From Bacteroidaceae bacterium (GTDB lineage: Bacteria > Bacteroidota > Bacteroidia > Bacteroidales > Bacteroidaceae): a stretch of DNA of 39,359 nucleotides. The stretch's first letter is position 1, and every line of letters starts with the position of its first letter. A program made the translations under genes and the position numbers. Below the pieces are notes generated by a model that was not told the origin of the DNA, ran no database searches, and saw only the letters and a list, made by a program, of their open reading frames with translations. The DNA lies in contig CAAGNV010000014.1 in NCBI GenBank assembly GCA_900771425.1, positions 1 through 39,359 of the forward strand, read 5' to 3'. Of this stretch, positions 24,968 through 33,765 are shown piece after piece.

Positions 24968-26980
24968 ATGAAGAATAGTTTCCTTGTCAAGTCCTTTGCA
25001 GCATTGTGTCTGATGCAATGCTCACTGAGCGTTGACGCCCAAGATTACTTTACGTTTGGCTCATCGACTACCCCCGACGGCAACGAACTGCTTGTCGATT
25101 CGCGCGGCCTGGTCATGAACGGCTATCACCTGTTGCCGGTGATGGGCGAAATCCATTATTCGCGTGTACCTGCCGCTGACTGGAAGCGTGAGTTGCAGAA
25201 GATGAAGTCGGGCGGCATCACCATCGTATCGACTTACGTGTTCTGGAACCACCACGAGAAGCAGAAGGGCGTGTGGGACTGGACCGGCAACAACGACCTG
25301 CGCCGTTTTGTCGAGACGTGCAAGGTGGTAGGCATGCCGCTCATGCTGCGTATCGGACCGTTCTGCCACGGTGAGGTCTATCAGGGCGGAATGGCTGATT
25401 ATGTGGTGGATGAGAGTGTCGAGAAGGGCTTTCGCCTACGCTCTGCCGCTCCCGAATGGCTCGCTGCCACGCGTGAGTTGTACCGCAACATATTTGCTCA
25501 AGTCGAGGGACTGCAATGGAAAGACGGAGGTCCGATCATTGGTATCCAGTTGGAGAACGAAAGCCGTGGCCCGTGGGCATACTACGATGCCCTGAAACGC
25601 ATGGCAACTGAGGTCGGGTTCGACACTCCGCTCTACACCCGTACCGGATGGCCGCAACTCAATGGCCGTGAGGTGTTCGGCGAGATGCTGCCGCTGTACG
25701 GCGACTATGCCGACGGCTTCTGGGACAGAGACTTGAAGGACATGCCGGGCGACTACCGCAAGGCGTTTGTCATGCGCGACACACGTGTCTCGGCTACCAT
25801 CGCTACCGAGACTTTCCGACGTGACGACCTACAGGGCGGAGACGAGGCCAAGGGTACCGGTTCGTTGCAATATCCTTACCTCACATGCGAACTGGGTGGC
25901 GGCATGATGCCCTCGTACCATCGGCGCATCAACATCTTCGACCGTGACGCCTTGGCACTGGCTGTGTGTAAGTTAGGCAGTGGCAGTAACTTGCCTGGAT
26001 ACTACATGTACCACGGCGGGACTAATCCGCAGGACGAGCGGCATCCTATGTCGGAGATGCAGGACTCGCGCGTCACGAACTATAACGACATGCCTCACCT
26101 CACATACGACTTCTACGCTCCGCTCGGCGAGATGGGACAGCCCAACAAGTCGTTTTTCGACCTGCATATACTTCATCAGATGCTTGCCGACTGGGGCGAC
26201 GAACTCTCGCAATTCGATGCAAGAATCGTGAACGACACACTGGCGTATCGTGGTGATTACAAATTCGTTAACAGTTATGTCCGTATGCTGAACCCTGACG
26301 GCAGGACTTATGTCATTGACCAACGGGCACAGGCCATGCCGTTCTGCAAGGTAGGTGGCAAGGCACTGTATGTACGAGTGCCGGGATACACCCCAAGGAA
26401 GGGCATCGCCACTGTGTCGGAGGATGAAGCACGACGCCTGTTCAAGGTCAGCGGACGCCTGTACAAGGCACGTCACGAAGGAGGCATCATGTATAACTAC
26501 GGAGGCAAGGTGATCGAGGAGTGGTGGACTGTCAAGGATGGCGGCAAGGCCGTGACATACAGTCAGGAAAAGGCTTGCGACGGTCTGCGTCAGGTGAAGA
26601 ACGGCAGTCAGAAAGTGGCTGAACAACCGTCGGAAACAGACTGGGACAAGGCTGCGGTGTGGAAAATCAACCTCAACGACCGCCGTCTTGGACTCAAGGG
26701 CGCCAACGGGTCAGAGAAACTACTCCTTATTATATATAAAGGAGACTGCGCGCGCGTGTATGCCGACGGTCGGTTGGTGGCTGACAACTTCTGGAACGGT
26801 CGTGGCATGCTTGTACGCTGTTCGGACTTAGTCGGCAAGGACGTCGAACTGAAAATCCTGCCTATGGGCAAGGATTACCCAATATACCTGCAACCAACCG
26901 AGCGCAAATGTCTCGACGCAGCCGGCGACTACCTGCTCTCGCTCGATGCCGTCAACGTCGTGACGAAACACGTGAAATGA
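24968..26980 (+). CDS. Glycoside hydrolase family 35, beta-galactosidase-like (670 aa)
   Basis: Exported exo-glycosidase, probably releasing terminal beta-galactose. Signal peptide about 1-24 (LCLMQCSLSVDAQ). The N-terminal TIM barrel shows the family blocks VMGEIHYSRVPAADWKREL, GGITIVSTYVFWNHHE, LRIGPFCHGE and GGPIIGIQLENE. The acid/base is E198 (in NE) and the likely nucleophile is E308 in LTCELGGGM. PGYYMYHGGTNP is also typical. C-terminal beta domains follow. The SP type is unclear: there is a Cys at 18, but no good lipobox. A single gene with its own promoter, not beside a SusCD pair, so it is not part of an obvious utilisation locus. Confidence 0.94.
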   Translation: MKNSFLVKSFAALCLMQCSLSVDAQDYFTFGSSTTPDGNELLVDSRGLVMNGYHLLPVMGEIHYSRVPAADWKRELQKMKSGGITIVSTYVFWNHHEKQKGVWDWTGNNDLRRFVETCKVVGMPLMLRIGPFCHGEVYQGGMADYVVDESVEKGFRLRSAAPEWLAATRELYRNIFAQVEGLQWKDGGPIIGIQLENESRGPWAYYDALKRMATEVGFDTPLYTRTGWPQLNGREVFGEMLPLYGDYADGFWDRDLKDMPGDYRKAFVMRDTRVSATIATETFRRDDLQGGDEAKGTGSLQYPYLTCELGGGMMPSYHRRINIFDRDALALAVCKLGSGSNLPGYYMYHGGTNPQDERHPMSEMQDSRVTNYNDMPHLTYDFYAPLGEMGQPNKSFFDLHILHQMLADWGDELSQFDARIVNDTLAYRGDYKFVNSYVRMLNPDGRTYVIDQRAQAMPFCKVGGKALYVRVPGYTPRKGIATVSEDEARRLFKVSGRLYKARHEGGIMYNYGGKVIEEWWTVKDGGKAVTYSQEKACDGLRQVKNGSQKVAEQPSETDWDKAAVWKINLNDRRLGLKGANGSEKLLLIIYKGDCARVYADGRLVADNFWNGRGMLVRCSDLVGKDVELKILPMGKDYPIYLQPTERKCLDAAGDYLLSLDAVNVVTKHVK

Positions 26981-27550
26981 CGGAGGGGAGTATAGACTTG
27001 GCACGACGATAGTATTTGCGGTTTTTGCCTTACGGCTAACGCTGATTATCGTGAATTGCCATCAGACAATGAACTTTCAGCGGACATATCCAATTGCATA
27101 ATTATGCATTTTTAGCAGTTCTCACCCGCACATTTATTCCCTACAAAAAACGCAGCCAAATCTTAGCGTCGGAAGATTTGGTTCTTCGGCCGATAAGATT
27201 TGGATCTTATGGCGATAAGATTTGGTTCTTCCGACCCGAAGATTTGGCTGCGTTTTTGCCTTTAACTAACTCCTATGATTATCAGATACATATAAGAACA
27301 CGTTTCCAACCTTGTCTTTGCTTCAATATAGCCATCCCCATGTGTGCATATTTATGCACTTTCTGCATATTTATACATAAACGCCGGTGGCACAGTGTCA
27401 GCTCGAAATAAATCTCAAAATCGTCAGAAATGAATTTGTAGCACCCACCTTGAAACAATTTCATCATAATCATGGTTCATGTGAGTATCCTTTTTTTAGG
27501 AAACATGATTCTTCACGCCAATACTGATCTTATGCACGACATACCGATAG
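26981..27550. other. Intergenic region holding element R1 copy 2
   Basis: No gene is seen. The 283-bp element fills the centre. A 105-codon open frame crosses it, but the same frame has a stop in copy 1, so it is not treated as coding. A weak hairpin (AATCATG 27468-27474 with CATGATT 27504-27510) lies past the end of the YhcG gene. Confidence 0.6.
27095..27377 (+). repeat. 283-bp dispersed element R1, copy 2
   Basis: Same length and arrangement as 12497-12779. AT palindromes lie at both ends (TGCATAATTATGCA 27095-27108; TGCATATTTATGCA 27345-27358; a variant at 27364-27377). The left arm is 27145-27164 and the right arm 27236-27257; the 22-bp units start at 27170, 27192 and 27214, and the ATGATTATCAG landmark is at 27275-27285. 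The central third is nearly identical to copy 1 and the flanks are more diverged (about two-thirds identity in the first 50 bases), yet no insertions or deletions separate the two copies. Confidence 0.9.
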
Positions 27551-28599
27551 TTAGTCCTCACTATCTTTTATGGATTCTTGTTGTAATGCAAACAGAGCCT
27601 TCTGTTGTTCAATTTCTTGCTTCAACTCTAATTTAGAAGGAAGCATCAGCATGTATTTTGACATGAAGATATTCTTCTCATCATTGAGCCAGAACTCTGC
27701 TATATCTTCGTCTGTCTCCGAACATAGCACGATGCCAAGTGTAGGATTATCATCGTCACCACGCATCATCTTATCGTACATATTCACATACATCTTCATC
27801 TGACCAACATCCTGATGAGTTATTTTGCCAACCTTAAGGTCAACATGCACGAAACATTTCAAACGAAAATTGTAGAAGACAAGGTCGATGAAATACTTGT
27901 CGTTCTCGGTGCGGACAAGTTTCTGTCTTTCCACAAACGAGAAACCTTTACCAAGTTCAAGAAGAAATTTTTGAAGATTGTTCAGGATTGCAGTCTCCAA
28001 CTCGCTCTCAACGAATGCCTTTGTAGGTGACATTCCGAGAAATTCTGCCACCACGGGGTTCTTGATAAACTCCAGTTTGTCAGAATCAAAATCCTTTGTC
28101 AATGCCTTCATCTCTGCTTCAACAGGCTCTTTTTGTTGCGACATCAACAGACGCTCATAGTATTGCGTAGAAATGTTGCGATTCAGCGTTGCGTAACTCC
28201 ACATCTGTTCGGAGGCCTCTTTTATGTACCAGTTGCGGGCAACCTCTGACGGAACCTGCATAATACGCTTATAATGAGACCATGACAAAATTCGCCATGG
28301 TGTAGCGAATATCTCAGGGAAGGTCAAATAGAACTGACGCATATAGTATAGTGTACCAGTCGAAAAGCCTTTCCGAACTCTTCTGTCAAAGCGGCAGACA
28401 ACTGCTTGAGCATCTGCTTTCCGTAATCAGCACGCTCCTTGCCTTGCTGTTCTTCTTCCACAATGCGCTTGCCAATGTTCCAATATGCCTCAACCATGGC
28501 TTGGTTCACAGCAGCATAAGCTTGACTACGCGCCTTGTTAACCAACGACTTGATGTCATTGATAAAGTTGCAATTTATATTTACTATTTCGTTTGCCAT
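27551..28599 (-). pseudogene. yhcG: YhcG/DUF1016 PD-(D/E)XK nuclease gene, frameshifted
   Basis: The gene is split into two overlapping frames. The first (28599 to 28324) carries the DUF1016 N-terminal region: VNKARSQAYAAVNQAMVEAYWNIGKRI and LSAALTEEFGKAF. The second (28342 to 27551) continues with MRQFYLTFPEIF, LSWSHYKRIM, ARNWYIKEA and the nuclease core YFIDLVFYNFRLKC with HVDLKVGK. Adding one T to the T4 run (plus-strand A at 28363-28366) joins them as AFSTGTLYYMRQFYL and gives one 349-aa protein of normal length. The damage is therefore a single-base loss in a short homopolymer. It could be a true mutation, phase variation or a sequencing error. YhcG proteins are often found with restriction or defence genes; none are adjacent here. 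Confidence 0.88.
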
Positions 28600-28998
28600 T
28601 GACTTGTGAAAAATATTGCTGTTATCATCTTTTGCTGTGTGCGAAAATACATAAAATTATCAAATTGTGAAACTTATCTATTTCGCTTTTACGGATATTT
28701 AGTGCAATTTAACTGCAAATTGACAAAAGTAGCATATAAAGTATCATTTTGCGAGAATTTCCTGTACTTATAAATTACTTCTTTAAACTCAGTCATCACC
28801 ATTCAAGTTCGTGTTCCTAATGACAGAAATGTTCCCAATTTGTTTCTTTTGACTGTTTTTGCTTTCGGGGAGTGCCGATATTCTGCACATTACAATAAAT
28901 CAGCAGATTCTCAGGAAGATCATGGCTGCCCCCCACTAAATACCATCAACTACTTGTTTGAGACAACCTAATCTATCGCCACTTTCGCCAAAATTACT
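28600..28998. other. Intergenic region upstream of the YhcG gene
   Basis: AT-rich, with no gene. It contains a minus-strand -7 box at 28724-28731. Nothing else was recognised, and no terminator for the GH127 gene was found. Confidence 0.5.
28724..28731 (-). promoter_or_regulatory. Candidate -7 box for the YhcG gene
   Basis: Reads TACTTTTG on the minus strand, fitting TAnnTTTG, about 125 bases upstream of the start. No matching -33 element was seen. Confidence 0.4.
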
Positions 28999-31068
28999 TC
29001 ATCTTCTTGCCTGTGCAGCCTGAACCTCAATCGGCAGCCATACCGACATATTGCCGTTGCCACGGTGAGCCCATGCATAATACGGGATGAGGGTGAGCGA
29101 CTGGTCTGCCGTATGGAGTCGGCCGTCGGTGCCGTATTCAAGTGATTGAGCCTGAGTGGTTATAGTCTGCACATTGACGCCTCCTACAATCTTGTTGCCG
29201 AGGCTGAAAGTAGGCTTTTGGTTAAGTAGGATGCTGAGCACGTCGCATGTGTTGTCGGCCCATTCGGCGCAGTAAACCAGTGGACCTCGCTCTATGCACA
29301 CGCAGCCGCGGTCGGCACTGACTTTTTCGTTGGCACGTACCAGCCGAGGTTCCATGTCAAAGTGGAGACGGACGATGTCGCCCGACTTCCATTTGCGGTC
29401 AATCACCAGGTAACCGTTTTGCAGTTCACCGTTGGCGGTCTCTGCCTGGTCGTTTACACTGACTGAATAGTTGAGCGACTTGCCGTCGGTATATGTATAA
29501 AGGTCGCTCGGCACCACCTCGCCGCGAACCCATCCAGGGATGCGGATGCAGAGTGCGAATTGGCCTGATGCCTGCTTCATCTGAATCTCTACATATCCAT
29601 CTATAGGATAGTTTGTTGCCTGCTTCAGGGTCACTTTTTTCCCACCAACCTTCGTTGTCATTTCGTTGCCGGCAAACAGGTTTACGTATAGGTTGTTGTC
29701 CTTCACGGCATAGATATATTGTGGGAACGACGGGATGAATCGTGCTGCATTTGACGGACAGCAGGCGCAGCCGAACCATGCCTGGCGCTGGTGCTGACCG
29801 CGCGACTGCAATGGATTAGGATAGAAGAATTTGCCTCCGTCGATGCTGATGCCGCTGAGCACTCCGTTATACAGCGTTCGCTCCAGCGCATCGTAATATT
29901 TGCTTTCGCCGTGAAGCAGGAAGAGGCGGTAGTTGAGATATACCTGGGCAATGGCTGCACAGGTCTCGCAGTAAGCCGTCATGTTTGGCAACTCATAGTT
30001 CTGGCCGAAGGCTTCGCCGGCATTCGTGGCACCGACTCCGCCGGTGATGTAGTATTTCTTGCCTACGATATTCTCCCAGATACGGTCGATGGCATCGATG
30101 TAGCCGTGGTCACCGGTCAGTGCTGCCACGTCGGCCATTCCGGCATACATGTAACCGGCACGTACGGCATGACCGACCGCCTCGTCTTGCTCAAGTACAG
30201 GCTTATGGCTCTGGCCGTATTCGTCAATCTTGTGAAGGTAACCGTCTTTGTCATACCAATGCCCGTGACGGTTAGTCCATGTCGGGTCGATGTGACCGCG
30301 CTGGTCGAGGAAGAACTTGGCTTGCTCCAGATATTTCCTGTCGCCCGTAGCGATGTAGAGCTTGGCAAGTCCCATCTCGGCAATCTGATGGCCTGGCACC
30401 ACCTTTGCCTGACCTGGCTTGCTGCCTACTTCGCGGCAAACGCAGTCGGCATAACGGATGGCTATGTTGAGCAGGTTCTTCTTGCCTGTTGCGTTGTAAT
30501 GAGCCACGGCGGCCTCGCACAGGTGGCCTAGGTTGTAAAACTCATGGCTTAGGTCTTCAACCATTTGCCAGCGCTTTTCGCCTGCCCATCCATGTGGGTT
30601 CTGCGGATTCTGAGTGCGTGCGGTGTAAAGGTAGCCGTCGGGTTCCTGTCCCGATGCGATGATGGCAATCACGCTGTCGCAGTACTTGTCGATGGGAGTG
30701 CCGTGTATCTTGGCTTTGGGGTAGGTCTGCATAAGGTATGACGCACCCTCGAGAGTCTTGTAAGGGTCTGTGTCGTCGAACGAAAATCCCATGTTCTTCT
30801 TCACGTCGAACACCTTCGAGGCGTCTTTCATGTGGGCAGCCGCATTCTCGAAATTGGCATAGCGGTTAGTCTCCTCGCTCTTCTCGAAGGCGAGGGGGAT
30901 GGTCACATCGCGACTTGCCTGCAGTCGTTGTCCCCAAAAACTTAATGGTTCGACCTTAACTGCAGTAAACGGAACGGGTGTGATTGGATAGCCCGACTTA
31001 TCGGACTGACCATAACTGCTTGTAGCACTTGATGCTATGAGTAATGACAGAATAATTAGTTGTTTCAT
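28999..31068 (-). CDS. Glycoside hydrolase family 127-like, beta-L-arabinofuranosidase (689 aa)
   Basis: Probably removes beta-L-arabinofuranose from plant arabinan or glycoprotein. Signal peptide 1-20 (SATSSYG, then Q). The (alpha/alpha)6 domain includes ANFENAAAHMKDASKVFD, DKYCDSVIAIIASGQEPDGYLYT, GHLCEAAVAHY and YYITGGVGA. Metal and catalytic residues of this family are all visible: E368 and C370 in YCETC, and C436-C437 in CACCPSN, where the first cysteine of the pair is the nucleophile in the characterised enzyme. A C-terminal beta domain follows (IPGWVRGE, GPLVYCAEWADN). GH146 is the closest alternative. It is probably a single-gene unit; no promoter box was identified. Confidence 0.92.
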   Translation of the reverse strand: MKQLIILSLLIASSATSSYGQSDKSGYPITPVPFTAVKVEPLSFWGQRLQASRDVTIPLAFEKSEETNRYANFENAAAHMKDASKVFDVKKNMGFSFDDTDPYKTLEGASYLMQTYPKAKIHGTPIDKYCDSVIAIIASGQEPDGYLYTARTQNPQNPHGWAGEKRWQMVEDLSHEFYNLGHLCEAAVAHYNATGKKNLLNIAIRYADCVCREVGSKPGQAKVVPGHQIAEMGLAKLYIATGDRKYLEQAKFFLDQRGHIDPTWTNRHGHWYDKDGYLHKIDEYGQSHKPVLEQDEAVGHAVRAGYMYAGMADVAALTGDHGYIDAIDRIWENIVGKKYYITGGVGATNAGEAFGQNYELPNMTAYCETCAAIAQVYLNYRLFLLHGESKYYDALERTLYNGVLSGISIDGGKFFYPNPLQSRGQHQRQAWFGCACCPSNAARFIPSFPQYIYAVKDNNLYVNLFAGNEMTTKVGGKKVTLKQATNYPIDGYVEIQMKQASGQFALCIRIPGWVRGEVVPSDLYTYTDGKSLNYSVSVNDQAETANGELQNGYLVIDRKWKSGDIVRLHFDMEPRLVRANEKVSADRGCVCIERGPLVYCAEWADNTCDVLSILLNQKPTFSLGNKIVGGVNVQTITTQAQSLEYGTDGRLHTADQSLTLIPYYAWAHRGNGNMSVWLPIEVQAAQARR

Positions 31069-31099
31069 GATTTGTTAGGGTATTAAGTGGGAGAATATG

Positions 31100-31172
31100 G
31101 GGGTGATAGGGTTAATGGGACTAATGGGGCTTATGGGTTTTATTAGGCTTATTGGCCCTATAGGTCCCATTG
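31100..31172. repeat. TAATGGG-type low-complexity repeat
   Basis: Degenerate repeats of TAATGGG, TAATGGGG and TTATGGG run from 31112 to 31137. AATGGGAC (31114-31121) and GTCCCATT (31164-31171) form an inverted repeat across the block. It lies in the 119-base gap between the polA stop and the GH127 start. Confidence 0.6.
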
Positions 31173-31187
31173 AACCAATAATTCTTA

Positions 31188-33734
31188 TCAGTGGGCTTCG
31201 AGCCAATTCGTGCCCCATCCGCAGTCGGCAATAAGCGGCACCTTCATCTCGATGGCACCTTGCATCTCCTCGACAACGAGTTTCTGCATCACTTCTTTCT
31301 CATCGGGATAGACACTGAAGTTGAGTTCGTCGTGTACCTGCAGTATCATCTTCGAACGGAGTCCCAGGCGCTGCATGTGCCGGTCGATGCGTACCATGGC
31401 TATCTTGATGATGTCGGCGGCGGCACCCTGGATAGGGGCGTTGATGGCGTTGCGCTCAGCATAGCCACGTACCACTGAGTTGCTGCTCTTGATGTCGGGC
31501 AGGTAGCAGCGGCGTCCGAAGATGGTCTCGGTAAAGCCTTTTTCGCGTGCTGTCTCAACCGACTTGTCCATGTATTCCTTCACTTTCGAATAAGTCTGGA
31601 AATACTCTTCGATGAGTTCCTTTGCTTCGCCACGGCTTACTTGCATGCGTTCAGCCAATCCGAAGGTGGTGATGCCGTAGATGATGCCGAAATTGGCTGT
31701 CTTGGCCTTGCGGCGCTCCTCGGCGGTAACCTCGGTGATTGGTTTCTTGAATACTTTCGAGGCTGTGGAGGCATGAATGTCCTGACCCGAATTGAAGGCT
31801 GCTATCATGTGTTCGTCGCCACTGAGGTGAGCCATGATTCGCAGTTCAATCTGTGAATAATCGGCAGAGAAGAACTCGCACCCTTCGTCTGGAATGAATG
31901 CCTTACGCACTTCTTTTCCGTTGGAATCGCGTATAGGGATGTTCTGCAGATTTGGATTCGACGATGACAGACGGCCCGTCACCGTCACTGCCTGATTGAA
32001 CGAGGTGTGGATATGACCGGTCTCTGGCTTGATGAGGGCCGGCAGGGCGTCGATATATGTTGACAGCAGTTTCTTGTAGCCACGGTAGTCGAGTATCAGA
32101 CCGACTATGTCGTGTTTGCCTTTCAGACTCTGCAATACTTCTTCCGACGTGACATACTGTCCGCTCTTCGTACGCTTTGCCTTTTCTGTTATCTTCAACT
32201 TGTCGAACAGCACTTCGCCCACTTGTCGGGGGGAACTGATGTTGAAAGGAGCACCTGCCAGTTCGTAGATTTTTTGTTCGATTTTGCCCATTTCATCGGA
32301 AAAAACCTTCGATGTCCTGGACAGTGAGTCGGTGTCGAGACGTACTCCGTTCATCTCCATTCGAGCCAATACCGGCACTAGTGGCATCTCGATGTCGTGG
32401 AACACGCCATACACTCCGTCGTGCTTCATCGCTTCTTCCAACTGATGGCGGCGTTCGTCAGAGAAATTGCCGTCGTTGTAGATATGGCGGTCGGGACGGA
32501 GTACGTAGTTTGCTATCATCGTGTCGAAGTAACCGCTGACACCGCTGGCCGATGGGTTGGTCAGCAGTTCAGGCTTCGACAGTATGTATTTCTTCAGGTC
32601 ATAGCCGATGAGTGTGCCGTCGGCAGCAATGCGTGGCTCCTGGTTTGCGTCGGCAACAGGTGCGTCGGTGTCGAAAAGTCCCATGTCGGGCATACCGTTA
32701 CTGCTTGTGCCGCCCTGGTTTGAGAACAAGTCGGGTGTGTCAGTGGCATCATTCGCTTTCTGACCTGTGGCATTGCCGAAAAGATCAAGTTGCAGGTTGT
32801 TTTCTTTCGATGGATTCGATGTTTTTGCCGTGTTCTTGACTTGTGTACCCTTTGGCTTTGAAGGGGTCAGTCCTATCTTGCTGGCAAGTCCGCGAAACTC
32901 GAATTCATCGAATAATTCGGTCAGTCGCTCGGCGTTTATCGGTTTGCGGCTCAGTTGGTCAAGGTCGAGTTCTATCGGCACGTCGGTCTTGATGGTGACT
33001 AGCATCTTCGAGAAGCGTATGCCCTCGATGTTGCTCTCGACTTTCGCCTTGAGTGCTCCCTTGATTTCATTGCTGCGGCTGATGAGTTGGTCGATGCCGC
33101 CAAACTCGTTGATGAGTTTCACGGCTGTCTTTTCGCCTACGCCGGGACAGCCTGGCACGTTATCTGCTGCGTCGCCCATGAGTCCGAGCAGGTCTATTAC
33201 TTGCAGCGGACTGCTGATGCCGTACTTCTTACATATTTCGGCTGGTCCCAATACATCGAACCCGCCTCCATGACTTGGGCGCAGCATCTTCACGTTGTCA
33301 GTGACGAGTTGTCCGTAGTCCTTGTCGGGGGTCATCATGTAGGTGAAGATGTCGTCACTGAGTTGTGATGCTTTCGTGGCGAGGGTACCGATGACGTCAT
33401 CTGCCTCGTAGCCTGGTACTTCAAGTATCGGTATGTTGTAGGCTTCGAGTATTTGCTTGATGATTGGTACCGAGATGCGTATGTCCTCGGGTGTTGCCTC
33501 GCGCTGTGCCTTGTATTCGGGGTAAATCTCATGACGGAACGTGCCGCCCTTGGGATCGAATGCAACGCCTATGTAGTCGGGCTCCTCCTTCTTCAGCACT
33601 TCTTCGAGGGTATTGACGAAACCAAAGACGGCAGAGGTGTTCATGCCTTTGCTGTTGATGCGTGGGGTACGAATGAGTGCATAGTACGCACGGTAAATAA
33701 GTGCGTAGGCATCGAGGAGGATGAGTTTCTTCAT
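31188..33734 (-). CDS. polA: DNA polymerase I with a reduced 3'-5' exonuclease domain (848 aa)
   Basis: Repair and Okazaki-fragment polymerase. The 5'-3' exonuclease domain is complete (about 1-290): LLDAYALIYRAYYA, GVAFDPKGGTFRHEIYPEYKAQR, DKDYGQLV, GLMGDAADNVPGCPGVGEKTA. The polymerase domain is complete, with motif A SADYSQIELRIMAHLSGD, motif B RRKAKTANFGIIYGIT and motif C ILQVHDELNF. Between them a long low-complexity linker (about 290-365) leads to only about 75 residues of exonuclease remnant. GYFDTMIANYVLRP keeps the aspartate of Exo II, but the DxE of Exo I and the YxxxD of Exo III are absent. Proofreading is therefore expected to be lost. Usual Bacteroidales PolA is about 920 aa. It lies 31 bases after the Na/Pi gene. 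Confidence 0.96.
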   Translation of the reverse strand: MKKLILLDAYALIYRAYYALIRTPRINSKGMNTSAVFGFVNTLEEVLKKEEPDYIGVAFDPKGGTFRHEIYPEYKAQREATPEDIRISVPIIKQILEAYNIPILEVPGYEADDVIGTLATKASQLSDDIFTYMMTPDKDYGQLVTDNVKMLRPSHGGGFDVLGPAEICKKYGISSPLQVIDLLGLMGDAADNVPGCPGVGEKTAVKLINEFGGIDQLISRSNEIKGALKAKVESNIEGIRFSKMLVTIKTDVPIELDLDQLSRKPINAERLTELFDEFEFRGLASKIGLTPSKPKGTQVKNTAKTSNPSKENNLQLDLFGNATGQKANDATDTPDLFSNQGGTSSNGMPDMGLFDTDAPVADANQEPRIAADGTLIGYDLKKYILSKPELLTNPSASGVSGYFDTMIANYVLRPDRHIYNDGNFSDERRHQLEEAMKHDGVYGVFHDIEMPLVPVLARMEMNGVRLDTDSLSRTSKVFSDEMGKIEQKIYELAGAPFNISSPRQVGEVLFDKLKITEKAKRTKSGQYVTSEEVLQSLKGKHDIVGLILDYRGYKKLLSTYIDALPALIKPETGHIHTSFNQAVTVTGRLSSSNPNLQNIPIRDSNGKEVRKAFIPDEGCEFFSADYSQIELRIMAHLSGDEHMIAAFNSGQDIHASTASKVFKKPITEVTAEERRKAKTANFGIIYGITTFGLAERMQVSRGEAKELIEEYFQTYSKVKEYMDKSVETAREKGFTETIFGRRCYLPDIKSSNSVVRGYAERNAINAPIQGAAADIIKIAMVRIDRHMQRLGLRSKMILQVHDELNFSVYPDEKEVMQKLVVEEMQGAIEMKVPLIADCGWGTNWLEAH

Positions 33735-33765
33735 AAGTGATGATCAGTCTATCGTAACGTAATAA

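Noticed and set aside
27094..27411. 105-codon open frame crossing element R1 copy 2
   Set aside because: The same frame has an early stop in copy 1, and the 22-bp units rotate the frame, so protein selection is unlikely.
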